A stretch of 64,000 nt of DNA from Balneola sp. EhC07 (GCF_001650905.1 NZ_LXYG01000012.1:124001-188000), one strand, 5' to 3'. Shown: positions 17,525 to 26,835, counted from the stretch's first letter. Numbers and translations are program-made. The notes: generated by a model from the sequence alone, not told the origin.

Positions 17525-20002
17525 TCAGATTTTTATCTGAAGAGTTACATAAAACGTTCTTGGGGGAGAAGGGATAATTCCCGGCCCGGGATAACCGGTC
17601 GCTCGTCTTGTAAAGTAAGATGAATTTAGAATATTGTTTACTCCTGATTCCAGAGAGAGCTGTTTATGTGACCATGACATAGAAAGATCGAGTACATCAT
17701 ATGCAGGAATTTCACCCTTAATTCCACTTTGGTTATCTCTTACATTCTGTAATGCATTTGATGCATCTGTAAACTGTTTGGAAATGTAAGTGTACTGAAC
17801 GGATCCCAACAGGTTCTTAAATCCAAAATTAACGCCTGTTTTAAGATTTAGAGTCGGAACAAATTCAACTTCATTTCCCTTAATTCCTGCAATTTCAGAA
17901 TTCAAATATTCGGATTGGGTAACAGCAGTATTGGCAAAAATGGTAAGTTTTCTATTTGTTGATGTTGTATTAAAAACCGAGAATAGATCGATTTCGATCA
18001 GGCTTTCCAGACCGTACATAAAAGCTTCTCCGATATTTCCACGAAATCGGACAATTCTACCGGTTTCTTCCTGCTCTCCATCAGCATTGGTTCGGGTTTC
18101 TGCCCGGAGCACCTCACCTAAACGGTTTTTATACAGCAATCCAAAAACGCCGACATCGTAAGAAATAACATCCCCGATTTTACCACGGATTCCAAAGTCT
18201 GACGAAAAACCACTTTCATCTGTGATATTCGGATCAACCTGAAAACTGGGGTTTATGATTCTGATATCGTTAAAAGTAACTGAGCGATAGTTCTGAGAAA
18301 AATTTCCGTAGAGATCAGTATTTAAGTCAGGCTGATAACTGAGTCCGATCCCAAGCAATACAAAATTTCGTTCAAAAGTTTTCTCTTCTTCAAAGGTTTG
18401 GTTTTGAATAGGATTTCCCGCCAGATCGAAATTCACCCGTTTATAAGAACCTTCACTTTGGGTTTTGATATACTCAAAACGAAAGCCGGGAGTGATAGAA
18501 AAATTATCTTTCACATAAAAAATGTGTTCTCCAAACAAAGCAAAGTTCTGATTAGGGAAGGTGAAATCAGATTGTCTCGGGTAATTCGGGAACTCTTCAT
18601 CAGCTAAAGTAAAATCAGCTGCACTCGAGGCAGTTCCCGGTCCTTGAATAGAAGAATTTTTCGATTGATAATATTTCGAACCGATAAGAAAGACCGCATT
18701 TTTACTGCCTAATTTATATCGCTGCAGAAAACGGGTTTCCACTCCCCAGTTATTGAAATCACCTAAGATCAGATCGCGTGGTTCGTTGGGATCATCTTGC
18801 TGAGAAACTCTGTTTGTTCTGAAACCAACTGATTTTCTGGAAGCATTTAATCCGAATGCAGTCATACTCAAACGGCTTTGATAGGTGAATCGATGATCTA
18901 GTTTCAAAGACGCCAATTTCCAATCAACCTCAAACCAGTTTCTTTCTCTGTTGCTGAATTCCGGATCATCGTAAAATTGAGCATCCGTAAGCCCGCCGGG
19001 TTGTTGAGCCAGATATCCCAGATAGGTGAAATCAGCGCTAAGTGATGTTTTATCAGACAATGCATACTCAGTAAACAAATAGACGTTGTCAGATTTAAAC
19101 TCAGAATTTGGACGGAAACTGTTTCCATTTTTATAGTTGTAATATCCCAGATAGCCGAGTTTCTTGTAAGTGCCGCTCACACTGTTATGGGAAGTAAAAA
19201 GAGCATTTGAACCGATGGACTGACGGGTTGTAAATTCAGCAACTTTGTCTTCAACCGGTGATTTCATTCTGAAATTAACCAAACCACCAAATTGTGTTCC
19301 GTACTGCAAGGAAGCCGCTCCTCGGATGATCTGAATTTCTTCGAGCGCTTCGGCGGGAGGAGTGTAATAACTTTCCGGATAACCCAAAACGTCAGCACTT
19401 ATATCATATCCATTTTGTCGGATATTGAAGTTGGAAGATCTGTTAGGATCCAGACCGCGTCCTCCGATATTTAGCTGTAATCCGGCGTCATCCGACTCAA
19501 AAATATTTAAACCGGAAACCTGGCTGTAAATTTGCCGCGCATTATTTGAAGAAGTGTTTACTGTCATTTGGCTTAGGTCAACAACTTCATTCTTTTTACC
19601 GGCATAAATAGAAGTTCCTTCCACTTCACGAAGTCGTTTTATAGAAAAGATCTGTTCCCTTTGGTTTACAACAGCAACTTCAGAAAGTTCACCGGAAAGT
19701 TTGCTTAACTGTATATTCAGGACTTCGTTTTCAGATCCTAATTGTATTACTCTGTTTGTGATCTCATACCCTAAAGCAAAAAAGAACAAATTGTATTTTC
19801 CATAGGATAGATTCTGAATCTGAAAATATCCTTCTTCATTCGGTTCATAGGATTCCCCGGAATTCTCCTCAAAAATAGCCACTTTCGACAAGGGTTCACC
19901 AGTCGCGTTATCTGTTATATATCCCGAAATAGAATACTGACTAAATGCAGGAACACAGATAAAGCAAAATATTACGAATAAGCTAAAGTCCTTTAATCTC
20001 AT
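17525..20002 (-). CDS. TonB-dependent outer-membrane receptor, FecA-like
   Basis: This 825-residue receptor has a signal peptide (1-21), a carboxypeptidase-regulatory-like domain (about 23-105), a plug domain (about 130-245, with LNIGGRGLDPNRSSNF and EEIQIIRGAASLQYG) and a 22-strand barrel ending YVTLQIKI. It should import a ferric chelate or other scarce ligand using TonB energy. It is the last gene of a four-gene unit with imelysin-like, DUF4856 and HTTM proteins, which supports an iron role. Its start overlaps the end of the HTTM gene by 20 bases, so translation is probably coupled. The ligand cannot be predicted. Confidence 0.9.
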   Translation of the reverse strand: MRLKDFSLFVIFCFICVPAFSQYSISGYITDNATGEPLSKVAIFEENSGESYEPNEEGYFQIQNLSYGKYNLFFFALGYEITNRVIQLGSENEVLNIQLSKLSGELSEVAVVNQREQIFSIKRLREVEGTSIYAGKKNEVVDLSQMTVNTSSNNARQIYSQVSGLNIFESDDAGLQLNIGGRGLDPNRSSNFNIRQNGYDISADVLGYPESYYTPPAEALEEIQIIRGAASLQYGTQFGGLVNFRMKSPVEDKVAEFTTRQSIGSNALFTSHNSVSGTYKKLGYLGYYNYKNGNSFRPNSEFKSDNVYLFTEYALSDKTSLSADFTYLGYLAQQPGGLTDAQFYDDPEFSNRERNWFEVDWKLASLKLDHRFTYQSRLSMTAFGLNASRKSVGFRTNRVSQQDDPNEPRDLILGDFNNWGVETRFLQRYKLGSKNAVFLIGSKYYQSKNSSIQGPGTASSAADFTLADEEFPNYPRQSDFTFPNQNFALFGEHIFYVKDNFSITPGFRFEYIKTQSEGSYKRVNFDLAGNPIQNQTFEEEKTFERNFVLLGIGLSYQPDLNTDLYGNFSQNYRSVTFNDIRIINPSFQVDPNITDESGFSSDFGIRGKIGDVISYDVGVFGLLYKNRLGEVLRAETRTNADGEQEETGRIVRFRGNIGEAFMYGLESLIEIDLFSVFNTTSTNRKLTIFANTAVTQSEYLNSEIAGIKGNEVEFVPTLNLKTGVNFGFKNLLGSVQYTYISKQFTDASNALQNVRDNQSGIKGEIPAYDVLDLSMSWSHKQLSLESGVNNILNSSYFTRRATGYPGPGIIPSPPRTFYVTLQIKI

Positions 20003-21353
20003 CGTTGAAAGGAAGTATCCATTTTTTTGGTTTTAAATTTCTTTTAATTGTTGTGAGATCGATTTCAGGATCAATGAACGACGCACTTCTTCTGCCATTC
20101 AGAGCAACAAAACTCTCAACATAGATTTCAGGATCTTCGATTCCCTGATTCTGATAATGCTGTTCCAGATGATGAGCATATTCAAGAATGAAATCAGGCT
20201 GTGTTGACATCTGTTTTTCCTGAAAGCGAGTCAAAAACTTAGTGTTATCTACATAAAATCTTTTCTGCGTCTCGGGATCAACAACTTTGAAATTTGCATA
20301 TCCTGCTTTTTCAATTAGCATTACCCGCCATGAAAATCTGTAACCCTCTTCAGTCCAGAATAATTCTCCGGAATACAGCAAATACCTGAATGGAAATAAG
20401 AGTTGAAAAAGGAAGAATACCCCTACAATACTGAGACTGAATTTCTTGGATATTGGGCTCTCAAATGAATATCGCTCTGAGTTGTTAAAAGCATCTAAAT
20501 CTATTTTGAAGAATGTGGAAACCCGTTCAAGAATTCGGATGTGTAATCCGGCATCAAAAAAGATTAACGCGCTTATGATCATGATGTAAGGAAACATTCC
20601 TATTGGGAACAGAATCCGGGTTAGAATGTGAAAGATCACAACAAGTACAAAAGCGAAGGTTCTGGTTCGTTTGACCAGAAGTAAAAAAGGAATAGACAGA
20701 TCATAAAGAGCGCCTCCCCATGCAAAAGCAAAATGAACCCATGATTGTTGCAACAGCTCCCCGAGTAATGGAATGGAGTATTTTGCAGGAAGCCAGATCT
20801 TTAAAGGCATTGCCTGAAAAAGCCAGTCGGAGTTCAATTTTGCTAATCCTGCATAGAAGTAAACAATAAACAGAAGCAGTTTTATAACATCGATTGTCCA
20901 GCTTGGTATAAACTCAGCTTTAAGTTTTGGGTTTCTGGCAGCATCAACTGAGAAATATGTACTAGCCGGTAGAAAAATCATCAAAAAACTGAGAATGCTG
21001 ATGAAATAATAGTGATTCAGATAGGTGGTTTTGTCCATCAGTTCTATAAAAGTAAAACTGAGGAAAAAAGTAATGATGGCAAATCGGTACTTGAAACCCA
21101 GTGAAATAAAAATGGCAGATAGCCCACAAACAGCAAAAATTAAATAGGTCCATTCACCGGGAGGTTGAACCCATTCAAATCCATAATAGGAAAAGAAGAA
21201 ATCCGGCTCGATATACAGTTTTTGTATCCATCCGTTTAACGCAAACCGAACAATGCTTATAAGCATTAACAGGCCGAAAAAAACACGAAAAACCGCTAAA
21301 GGAGCGGCTTTCGAGTAAGAATTAAGATATGTGCTAATTGAAGTTTTATTCAA
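19983..21353 (-). CDS. HTTM / vitamin K-dependent gamma-carboxylase-like membrane protein
   Basis: This 456-residue integral membrane protein has about eight hydrophobic helices in the first 330 residues, then a soluble C-terminal domain of about 120 residues that begins SWRVMLIEKAGYANF. This arrangement matches bacterial HTTM (vitamin K-dependent gamma-carboxylase-like) proteins. The biochemical activity of bacterial members is largely unknown. It begins 3 bases after the imelysin-like gene and overlaps the receptor gene by 20 bases, so it is embedded in the presumed iron-uptake operon. Confidence 0.82.
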   Translation of the reverse strand: MNKTSISTYLNSYSKAAPLAVFRVFFGLLMLISIVRFALNGWIQKLYIEPDFFFSYYGFEWVQPPGEWTYLIFAVCGLSAIFISLGFKYRFAIITFFLSFTFIELMDKTTYLNHYYFISILSFLMIFLPASTYFSVDAARNPKLKAEFIPSWTIDVIKLLLFIVYFYAGLAKLNSDWLFQAMPLKIWLPAKYSIPLLGELLQQSWVHFAFAWGGALYDLSIPFLLLVKRTRTFAFVLVVIFHILTRILFPIGMFPYIMIISALIFFDAGLHIRILERVSTFFKIDLDAFNNSERYSFESPISKKFSLSIVGVFFLFQLLFPFRYLLYSGELFWTEEGYRFSWRVMLIEKAGYANFKVVDPETQKRFYVDNTKFLTRFQEKQMSTQPDFILEYAHHLEQHYQNQGIEDPEIYVESFVALNGRRSASFIDPEIDLTTIKRNLKPKKWILPFNDEIKGL

Positions 21354-21356
21354 AGA

Positions 21357-22469
21357 TCAATCACCGTCAGCATCCACGTAGTCTACATTAATATTTAATG
21401 CCTGAAGCATATCAACTTTCAGGAGAATGACATTTTTTTGGAGCTCATCGTATGTTTGCAGCATTAAAGAATTATCGGTCTCAACCTGAGCAACAAAACT
21501 TGAATTCAGATTTTGAGCTTTTGTTCGACTTTCTTCGAATTGTTGATTGATAAGCTGAGTCAGATCTGTGCCGTTTTTTATGGTATTCAGAAAATCCAGA
21601 TAATCACTTAGGCTAAGTCCTGAAGTTCCTGAATTAAAATGTTTTCCGTTAAAGAAGTTCTGAGTTGCAGTTAACGACTCCAGAAAGAGTTCTTTCGAGA
21701 ATTCTTCGCTATAAAAGCCTTCCACATTTTGAGGAAGTGGGGTTCCGGAAAAAACACCGGCAGGAATTCCGATCTTACCTGCGCGGAGATTCTTTTCGTA
21801 GTAAAAGATAAAGTCATTCACCATCATGTCGATGGAGGAATTTGCTCCGTTTCCTGAGTTGTTTACAAATTCATCTCTGAATCCTGAGTTCCAGTCATTT
21901 AATACTATATCGGTAAGAGAATCTATTCTGGTTACCAAATCCACTACATAATTTCGGTAATCAGAAGAGTTTTTTCCTGAGTTATAAAAAGAGAGTATTT
22001 CAGCATCGTTGCCGGCCAGTCCGTAAAGTAAATAATCAAGAGTTGGAAAACCCTGTTGATCAATCTCAGAAGGTAATTTTAGGTTGTAGTTGCCCTGATT
22101 GATGTTTTCATTTACTTCTGCAGTATCGACCGGGTAAATGTTTAGATTGTTTCGGTACCGGATCTCCATTGTTTTTGAGGTTTCAAACATGGATACATGT
22201 TGTAAAGCAATATATCCGGCTTTCCATTGATCACGAAGTGCTTCTAAAGCTTGTTGATCAGGATTTTCTGCAAAGTTATTACCGGCAGTTTTGAGGGATT
22301 CTGTCTTTTCTGAAAAGTCAGTTAAAGCAGGAATAATGATATTATCAGCCCAGTTTTCAAGTATTGCTTTTCGATCAAAATCGTTAGGGTCAGGTCCTGA
22401 TGGATTCGTTTCTGTACAACTTGAAATTAGAAGTGAAACTGATAAAAAAAGAAAGAGATAACGTTTCAT
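21357..22469 (-). CDS. Imelysin-like iron-associated lipoprotein
   Basis: This 370-residue lipoprotein (ISSC, Cys18) is related to the imelysin/IrpA family of periplasmic helical-bundle proteins linked to iron uptake. At the place of the GxHxxE motif of classical imelysins it has GFPTLD (140-145) followed by YLLYG, so the His and Glu are replaced by Pro and Asp. This matches a second subgroup with G-x-P-x-(L/I)-(D/E) rather than a damaged gene. Peptidase activity is unlikely; ligand or metal binding is more plausible. It follows a terminator-like hairpin after the DUF4856 gene. Confidence 0.8.
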   Translation of the reverse strand: MKRYLFLFLSVSLLISSCTETNPSGPDPNDFDRKAILENWADNIIIPALTDFSEKTESLKTAGNNFAENPDQQALEALRDQWKAGYIALQHVSMFETSKTMEIRYRNNLNIYPVDTAEVNENINQGNYNLKLPSEIDQQGFPTLDYLLYGLAGNDAEILSFYNSGKNSSDYRNYVVDLVTRIDSLTDIVLNDWNSGFRDEFVNNSGNGANSSIDMMVNDFIFYYEKNLRAGKIGIPAGVFSGTPLPQNVEGFYSEEFSKELFLESLTATQNFFNGKHFNSGTSGLSLSDYLDFLNTIKNGTDLTQLINQQFEESRTKAQNLNSSFVAQVETDNSLMLQTYDELQKNVILLKVDMLQALNINVDYVDADGD

Positions 22470-22480
22470 ATAAAAATAAA

Positions 22481-22510
22481 AAAGCTGCTAATAATTGTAT
22501 TAGCAGCTTT
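22481..22510 (-). terminator. Intra-operon terminator-like hairpin
   Basis: A perfect 10-base stem AAAGCTGCTA / TAGCAGCTTT (22481-22490 and 22501-22510) lies between the DUF4856 stop and the imelysin-like start. On the minus strand it is followed by a T-rich tail. It should cause partial termination and so raise the dose of the first gene over the rest. Confidence 0.75.
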
Positions 22511-22521
22511 ATCCTTAAAAT

Positions 22522-23739
22522 TTAGTTTGAAGCTTCTTCAATTGTGAAATTGAATTTTGAAGCTATTTCAACAGAAATATCCTGAAGAGTTTGAGGAGTT
22601 ACATCCCATAAGCCATTTCCGGCTTCCAGCAAGGAGATGAAACCATCAACTTCAGCTTTGGTGAAATATGGCTGACCCGTTCCCGGCTGTCTGGTAAATT
22701 GTAAACTGTATACAAAACCATAAGCCTCTGAAAGATCGTGAAAAGCAGCTCCAAAGTCAGGATTAGCTTGTTCTAGAACTGTTTTACCTGATTGTAGATA
22801 ATAAACAGCTCTGACACCGATGATTGCCGAGATCTGAGCTCTTAATATTTCAGCTTGTTCGTCTCTAAGTTCATAATCTCCTTCAACAATAGCTACTCGT
22901 CCTAATGCAAAAGCATCAAAAATATCCTGAGCAATACCGGCGAAATCGTCATCGCCTTCTACTCTTCCTACATACTTATTTAAAAAACTGTCGTCCTGAC
23001 CAATTGTTAAGTTGGGGTTTGCTGTGTTTGAAGAGTTTCCATACAGGTATCCGAAAGCTTCATCCCACTTATGCTCCATATTAGTGTAGGTTTTACCTTC
23101 GGCTGTTATTCCATTGTTGTTGTCTTCAATATTAGTTCCTGCATCCAGAACCGAGGTGCTAACATAATTATTAAGGATTTGATCAGTCATAAGTGCACCA
23201 ATCAGGCTTTTTGCTACCAATTGATTGTACTCAAATCCTTTTGCACTTACATAGCGTGTAGAAGTTCCGTCAGCAATTTGTCCGGCAACTCCCGGTTGCG
23301 CTTGAATATTTTCATTTGGAAATACTTCATCAACCTGAGCAGTTAGCCATGTTTCGAACTGAGTTTTAATTTCAGAACTAACGGTTGTATTCGAAGAATA
23401 AAAGTCGGTTGAAGCAGCTATTTTACCTTTAACATTTTTTGTGGCAGCGTTTAATTCAGCTTCTGAGAATGGATTAGCATCAGCACCACTTTCCGTTTGA
23501 TTTCGAAACATTTCCAATAGAAGTTCTTTGGTAGTGTTATCGAAATCTGTCATGGCAGAAGTTAATTCGCCGGACATTTTTATACGTGTAGTTTGACCTG
23601 AAAATGAAACAGTGGATTCTCCATTTCGGGTAAATTCATAAGTTTCAGGGGTAGCGATCTCGTCGTTAGTGTTATTAGTATCGCATGAAATGGTGAAAAT
23701 AAATGCTGCAATGATCAGCAGACTTTTTGATAGATTCAT
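22522..23739 (-). CDS. DUF4856 lipoprotein
   Basis: This 405-residue lipoprotein (TISC, Cys19) matches the DUF4856 family: an N-terminal TYEFTRNGESTVSFSGQTTR-type strand region, then a mostly helical body with AKGFEYNQLVAKS and MEHKWDEAFGYLYG. It is likely exported and surface- or periplasm-facing. Families of this kind travel with imelysin-like proteins in Bacteroidota, which suggests a shared iron-related role. It is the promoter-proximal gene of the operon, with paired palindromes in its leader. Confidence 0.82.
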   Translation of the reverse strand: MNLSKSLLIIAAFIFTISCDTNNTNDEIATPETYEFTRNGESTVSFSGQTTRIKMSGELTSAMTDFDNTTKELLLEMFRNQTESGADANPFSEAELNAATKNVKGKIAASTDFYSSNTTVSSEIKTQFETWLTAQVDEVFPNENIQAQPGVAGQIADGTSTRYVSAKGFEYNQLVAKSLIGALMTDQILNNYVSTSVLDAGTNIEDNNNGITAEGKTYTNMEHKWDEAFGYLYGNSSNTANPNLTIGQDDSFLNKYVGRVEGDDDFAGIAQDIFDAFALGRVAIVEGDYELRDEQAEILRAQISAIIGVRAVYYLQSGKTVLEQANPDFGAAFHDLSEAYGFVYSLQFTRQPGTGQPYFTKAEVDGFISLLEAGNGLWDVTPQTLQDISVEIASKFNFTIEEASN

Positions 23740-23772
23740 CGTTTTTTGAAGAATAGTAGTTGTAGATTTTAT

Positions 23773-23787
23773 TTAGAACGAATCTAA
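23773..23787. promoter_or_regulatory. Candidate metal-regulator operator, proximal palindrome
   Basis: TTAGA-ACGAA-TCTAA is a perfect 5+5 inverted repeat, 34 bases upstream of the DUF4856 start. A second copy lies at 23822-23836. The TTAG...CTAA shape recalls DtxR/IdeR-type boxes, so repression by iron is inferred. Confidence 0.45.
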
Positions 23788-23821
23788 GTTAAGGACTTTT
23801 TCGAACGTCCTCAACCTTTAT

Positions 23822-23836
23822 GTAGAATAAATCTAA
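23822..23836. promoter_or_regulatory. Candidate metal-regulator operator, distal palindrome
   Basis: GTAGA-ATAAA-TCTAA repeats the same 15-base plan (arms TAGA / TCTA) 49 bases from the first site, centre to centre. The two share the right arm exactly. Confidence 0.42.
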
Positions 23837-23866
23837 ATAAAATCGAAAAGTGGGATCGTCAGTAGT

Positions 23867-24499
23867 TTAAAATATAAACGAAGCTGATAAGGAGGCTCCA
23901 AAGTTTGAGGAAGTGTCTAAAGAAACGGTAGGATTTATAACAAATTTGCTTTGATTTAAGACGTTTGCATATATCCCAACTCCAAACTGAAAGAGAAAAA
24001 ACTTTTCATCTGAAACATATGTATTCCCGCTTCCGGCAACCTGGCTAAAAGGAATGAAAGAAACTCCGAATAAAGGAATTGTACTAAAGGTATTCGGTTG
24101 TTCTTCTTTATAAGCAAAAGTAAGACCGGCCCCAAAACTGGATGCGCTGAAATTTTCATATTCTGCATAAGAACCAGACAAGGATAGTGCTATTTCAACT
24201 GGAAAGTCTTCTTGAGTTTTACTCCCCCATAAGGTTAGACTGCCGCTAATTCCGTCTGCATCAGATGCCGATTCTTCTTCAGATTCCTGAAGATGTATTT
24301 TCGAATACTGAAATGAGACATCTAATTTCTTATTCAATGAAAAAGAAGTTCCTATTGAAAGAATTGAAACGTCTTCAGCAAAAGAAAACGAAGGCGTTAT
24401 GGCAAGAGCAAATCGTTCTTTATCTAAATAAAGAGACTGTGACATTAAAAAACTGCTAAATAAGAAAGCAATTAAAAAAGGAGAAAAGATTTTTTTCAT
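23867..24499 (-). CDS. Small outer-membrane beta-barrel-like protein
   Basis: This 210-residue protein has a signal peptide (MKKIFSPFLIAFLFSSF...) and alternating beta strands ending in SASFIF, typical of small outer-membrane barrels. The frame stays open for 13 more codons upstream, but the Met at 24499 directly starts the signal peptide and lies 4 bases after the stop of the upstream hydrolase gene, so it is the better start. It is not recognised as a named family. It is probably co-transcribed with the SGNH hydrolase. Confidence 0.7.
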   Translation of the reverse strand: MKKIFSPFLIAFLFSSFLMSQSLYLDKERFALAITPSFSFAEDVSILSIGTSFSLNKKLDVSFQYSKIHLQESEEESASDADGISGSLTLWGSKTQEDFPVEIALSLSGSYAEYENFSASSFGAGLTFAYKEEQPNTFSTIPLFGVSFIPFSQVAGSGNTYVSDEKFFLFQFGVGIYANVLNQSKFVINPTVSLDTSSNFGASLSASFIF

Positions 24500-24503
24500 A
24501 AAT

Positions 24504-26003
24504 TTAGTTTTTCTGATCTCCGGTAGATAAGTGTTCAAAAACCTGTGTAAAGATGCTTTTTCCGATCTTTAAAAAGCGTTCCTGATTACCAAGTGCAAGA
24601 TATCCAAGTACAGACCGAAGTTCTTTGAGGAGAACGGGAGGATTGGTTATTAGTGAGTCCTCTGCTATGATATGATCCCAGTCCATTTTCTTTTGGAATT
24701 TAACACCGGCCTGTACCATTGAGATATAGTACACATTTGCCATCAATCCGTAACCAATGGTTGTAGGATGTAAACCATCCAGACTGAAAATTCCGCCTTT
24801 TATGATCTTTTTGTCTTTATCCAACCTCAGGAATTCGGTGTTTATTGTAGCTTCATCTTTTTGATTTACCAAATGTGCGGTTGCAGGATTTCTTTTTAAA
24901 GCACTAACAAATTCTTTAGGGTAACCTCGCAATAATTCTCCGCCCAGTCTTCTATTAGCCATACCGGCGACATTTCGGGCAACCGGGACTACAAACCAAT
25001 CATATTCTTTGGCTACTTTTTTAATGATGTTGTTGAATTCATCCACTGCCAAATCAATTTGAATAGCTTCATCTTTGGTAATAAAAGGGTGTTTACCCGG
25101 ATCAAAATCCTCATCCCATATCCAGAAACGTGTGTAATAATCGAAGTAACCCAGAGCCTTTTTTGAAACGCTGGAATTTACGCCTCGAATTACCGGTGGA
25201 ATTGTGGGGTAAGGAATAGTGGGTACAAAAACCCGTTTTGCTCCGATCTTTGAGATCCGTTCAGCTAGTTCTCTGTATTCCATTTCAAAATGTTCCGGAC
25301 GGTAAATAGAATGCTTTCTATGCGGTGTAAAAGCTTTCATGTCTTCGGGTTCCGACCAGGTTAGATTTAAATTCACAACGGATCCCAAGGCATTATTATG
25401 TCCCAGACAAACGATCAGGTTTTCAATCCCACCATCTTCCTGAAGAATGTTTGCATTATCGATTTGGGAGTTTTCCTGAAAATCATTTCGAAGCGTCGGA
25501 TTAAGTACCAGTCTGGATGTGGTATATTTTGCATGTTCCGGAAGAATACCAAATACAGAAAAACTTTCTTTATTGTTTTGAATGTATTCTCTGCTTTTTC
25601 GCTCGTTTACTATCCATGAATCATTAATGGCAAATCCCCAAATGGCCTGATTGTGGTATGGCGTTAGCTGATTCACTTTCAGGTCTTTCATTCCACCTTC
25701 CCAGTATTTCTTTATTCTTTTCAGAGTTCTGAAAGTATGATTAGCAGCGGGAAGATATTCTCTCCAGTCGATCTCGCTGCCAAATTCCTCCGAAAGCCCA
25801 CGAATCAAAACTTCGAGATTTATAGGAATCCCGGCCTGAGCTGTAAAATTTGCCTGATCGAATCGAGGTGTTGGCTCAAAACATCTTGCTATAAAAGAAG
25901 GAAAGTTGATGTCGGTGCGGTAAATACCACCATTGTTAAAACCCTGAGAAAGGCTGTCACCGATTACGACCAGTTTATGTTTTGGATCTTTTTTTCTGAA
26001 CAT
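24504..26003 (-). CDS. SGNH/GDSL-family hydrolase
   Basis: This 499-residue protein has the GDSL block at its start (VIGDSLSQG, nucleophile S17), a later GHNNALG block that may supply the oxyanion Asn, and DGLHPTTIG near the C-terminus with the catalytic Asp and His. SGNH hydrolases cleave esters of lipids, carbohydrates or acyl groups. It is about twice the length of a minimal domain, with long inserts. No signal peptide is seen, so it is probably cytoplasmic or leaderless. The substrate is unknown. Confidence 0.8.
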   Translation of the reverse strand: MFRKKDPKHKLVVIGDSLSQGFNNGGIYRTDINFPSFIARCFEPTPRFDQANFTAQAGIPINLEVLIRGLSEEFGSEIDWREYLPAANHTFRTLKRIKKYWEGGMKDLKVNQLTPYHNQAIWGFAINDSWIVNERKSREYIQNNKESFSVFGILPEHAKYTTSRLVLNPTLRNDFQENSQIDNANILQEDGGIENLIVCLGHNNALGSVVNLNLTWSEPEDMKAFTPHRKHSIYRPEHFEMEYRELAERISKIGAKRVFVPTIPYPTIPPVIRGVNSSVSKKALGYFDYYTRFWIWDEDFDPGKHPFITKDEAIQIDLAVDEFNNIIKKVAKEYDWFVVPVARNVAGMANRRLGGELLRGYPKEFVSALKRNPATAHLVNQKDEATINTEFLRLDKDKKIIKGGIFSLDGLHPTTIGYGLMANVYYISMVQAGVKFQKKMDWDHIIAEDSLITNPPVLLKELRSVLGYLALGNQERFLKIGKSIFTQVFEHLSTGDQKN

Positions 26004-26012
26004 TAATAAGAA

Positions 26013-26045
26013 GTCCCCTCTGGAGAGGGGATTTAGGGGTGTGTT
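26013..26045. repeat. CCCCTC-N4-GAGGGG dispersed repeat
   Basis: A hairpin CCCCTCTGGAGAGGGG (26015-26030) is followed by ATTTAGGGGTGTGT. This unit sits just upstream of the SGNH hydrolase start and looks like a dispersed repeat; it could also shape the 5' leader. Confidence 0.55.
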
Positions 26046-26247
26046 TCTTTTTAAAATTGCGACTAATTAATCAAATCACAAAATGAAATTTTTGGGGACA
26101 CAGAATCGCTATAAGTAGATGAGGAAAAACGTGGATAAGTATAGGAAGTGCCTTATTCTCATATCTACTTATCAGGACAATCAGTATTTTCTGAAAAATT
26201 TAATGCACAATTTCATTTGTGCTTTCGTGGCTAAATCAAATTAGAAA

Positions 26248-26622
26248 ATGAATAACACCGATAAAAACCGACTACAAGCTTTCCGTGAGGAGAGAGAAGA
26301 ATTAAATGAAAAAACCCTAAATGCTGGACATCTTGGAATCAAACGGTTCTTTAACATGGATGCCAATACTTACCGTGATGGCGCTCTGGATTCCAAAACC
26401 AAAGAGTTGCTCGGGCTTGTTGCCTCTTCCGTACTTCGATGTAATGATTGTATCGATTATCATCTGGAGCAATGTGCCAAAACCGGTTCCACCAAAGAGG
26501 AAATTCTGGATGCTATGAATGTGGCCCTAATTGTTGGCGGTAGCATTGTGATCCCACATTTACGAAGAGCAGTCGAAACCATTGAGATGATTGAAGAAGA
26601 AGGAGCTTTTCAAAAACAATAA
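26248..26622 (+). CDS. Carboxymuconolactone decarboxylase/AhpD-like protein
   Basis: This 124-residue cytoplasmic protein has the CMD-domain helices and the AhpD-type redox motif RCNDCIDYH (C65, C68, H72). Proteins with this CxxC-x3-H arrangement act as thiol peroxidases or alkylhydroperoxidase helpers. It is a single gene in front of a long gene-free stretch. Confidence 0.85.
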   Translation: MNNTDKNRLQAFREEREELNEKTLNAGHLGIKRFFNMDANTYRDGALDSKTKELLGLVASSVLRCNDCIDYHLEQCAKTGSTKEEILDAMNVALIVGGSIVIPHLRRAVETIEMIEEEGAFQKQ

Positions 26623-26835
26623 CCAACATTCAATATCAAAATTTCAAATTAGTTTGCTCAGATATAGAGAATGGGTGCTCTTGTCATTTCGACCAAAGGG
26701 AGAAATCTAAAAATTTCTTTAGAGCAGATACTTAGATTTTTCGTTCCACTCGAAATTGCAGATGTTTAGATAGTTCGCTGACAAAAATCGTCCTGTTTAT
26801 AATTCTGACGATTTCAGAAAAAGCTTCAAACTACA

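Noticed and set aside
24500-24538. N-terminal extension of the small barrel protein
   Set aside because: It would overlap the end of the SGNH gene and push the signal peptide inward.
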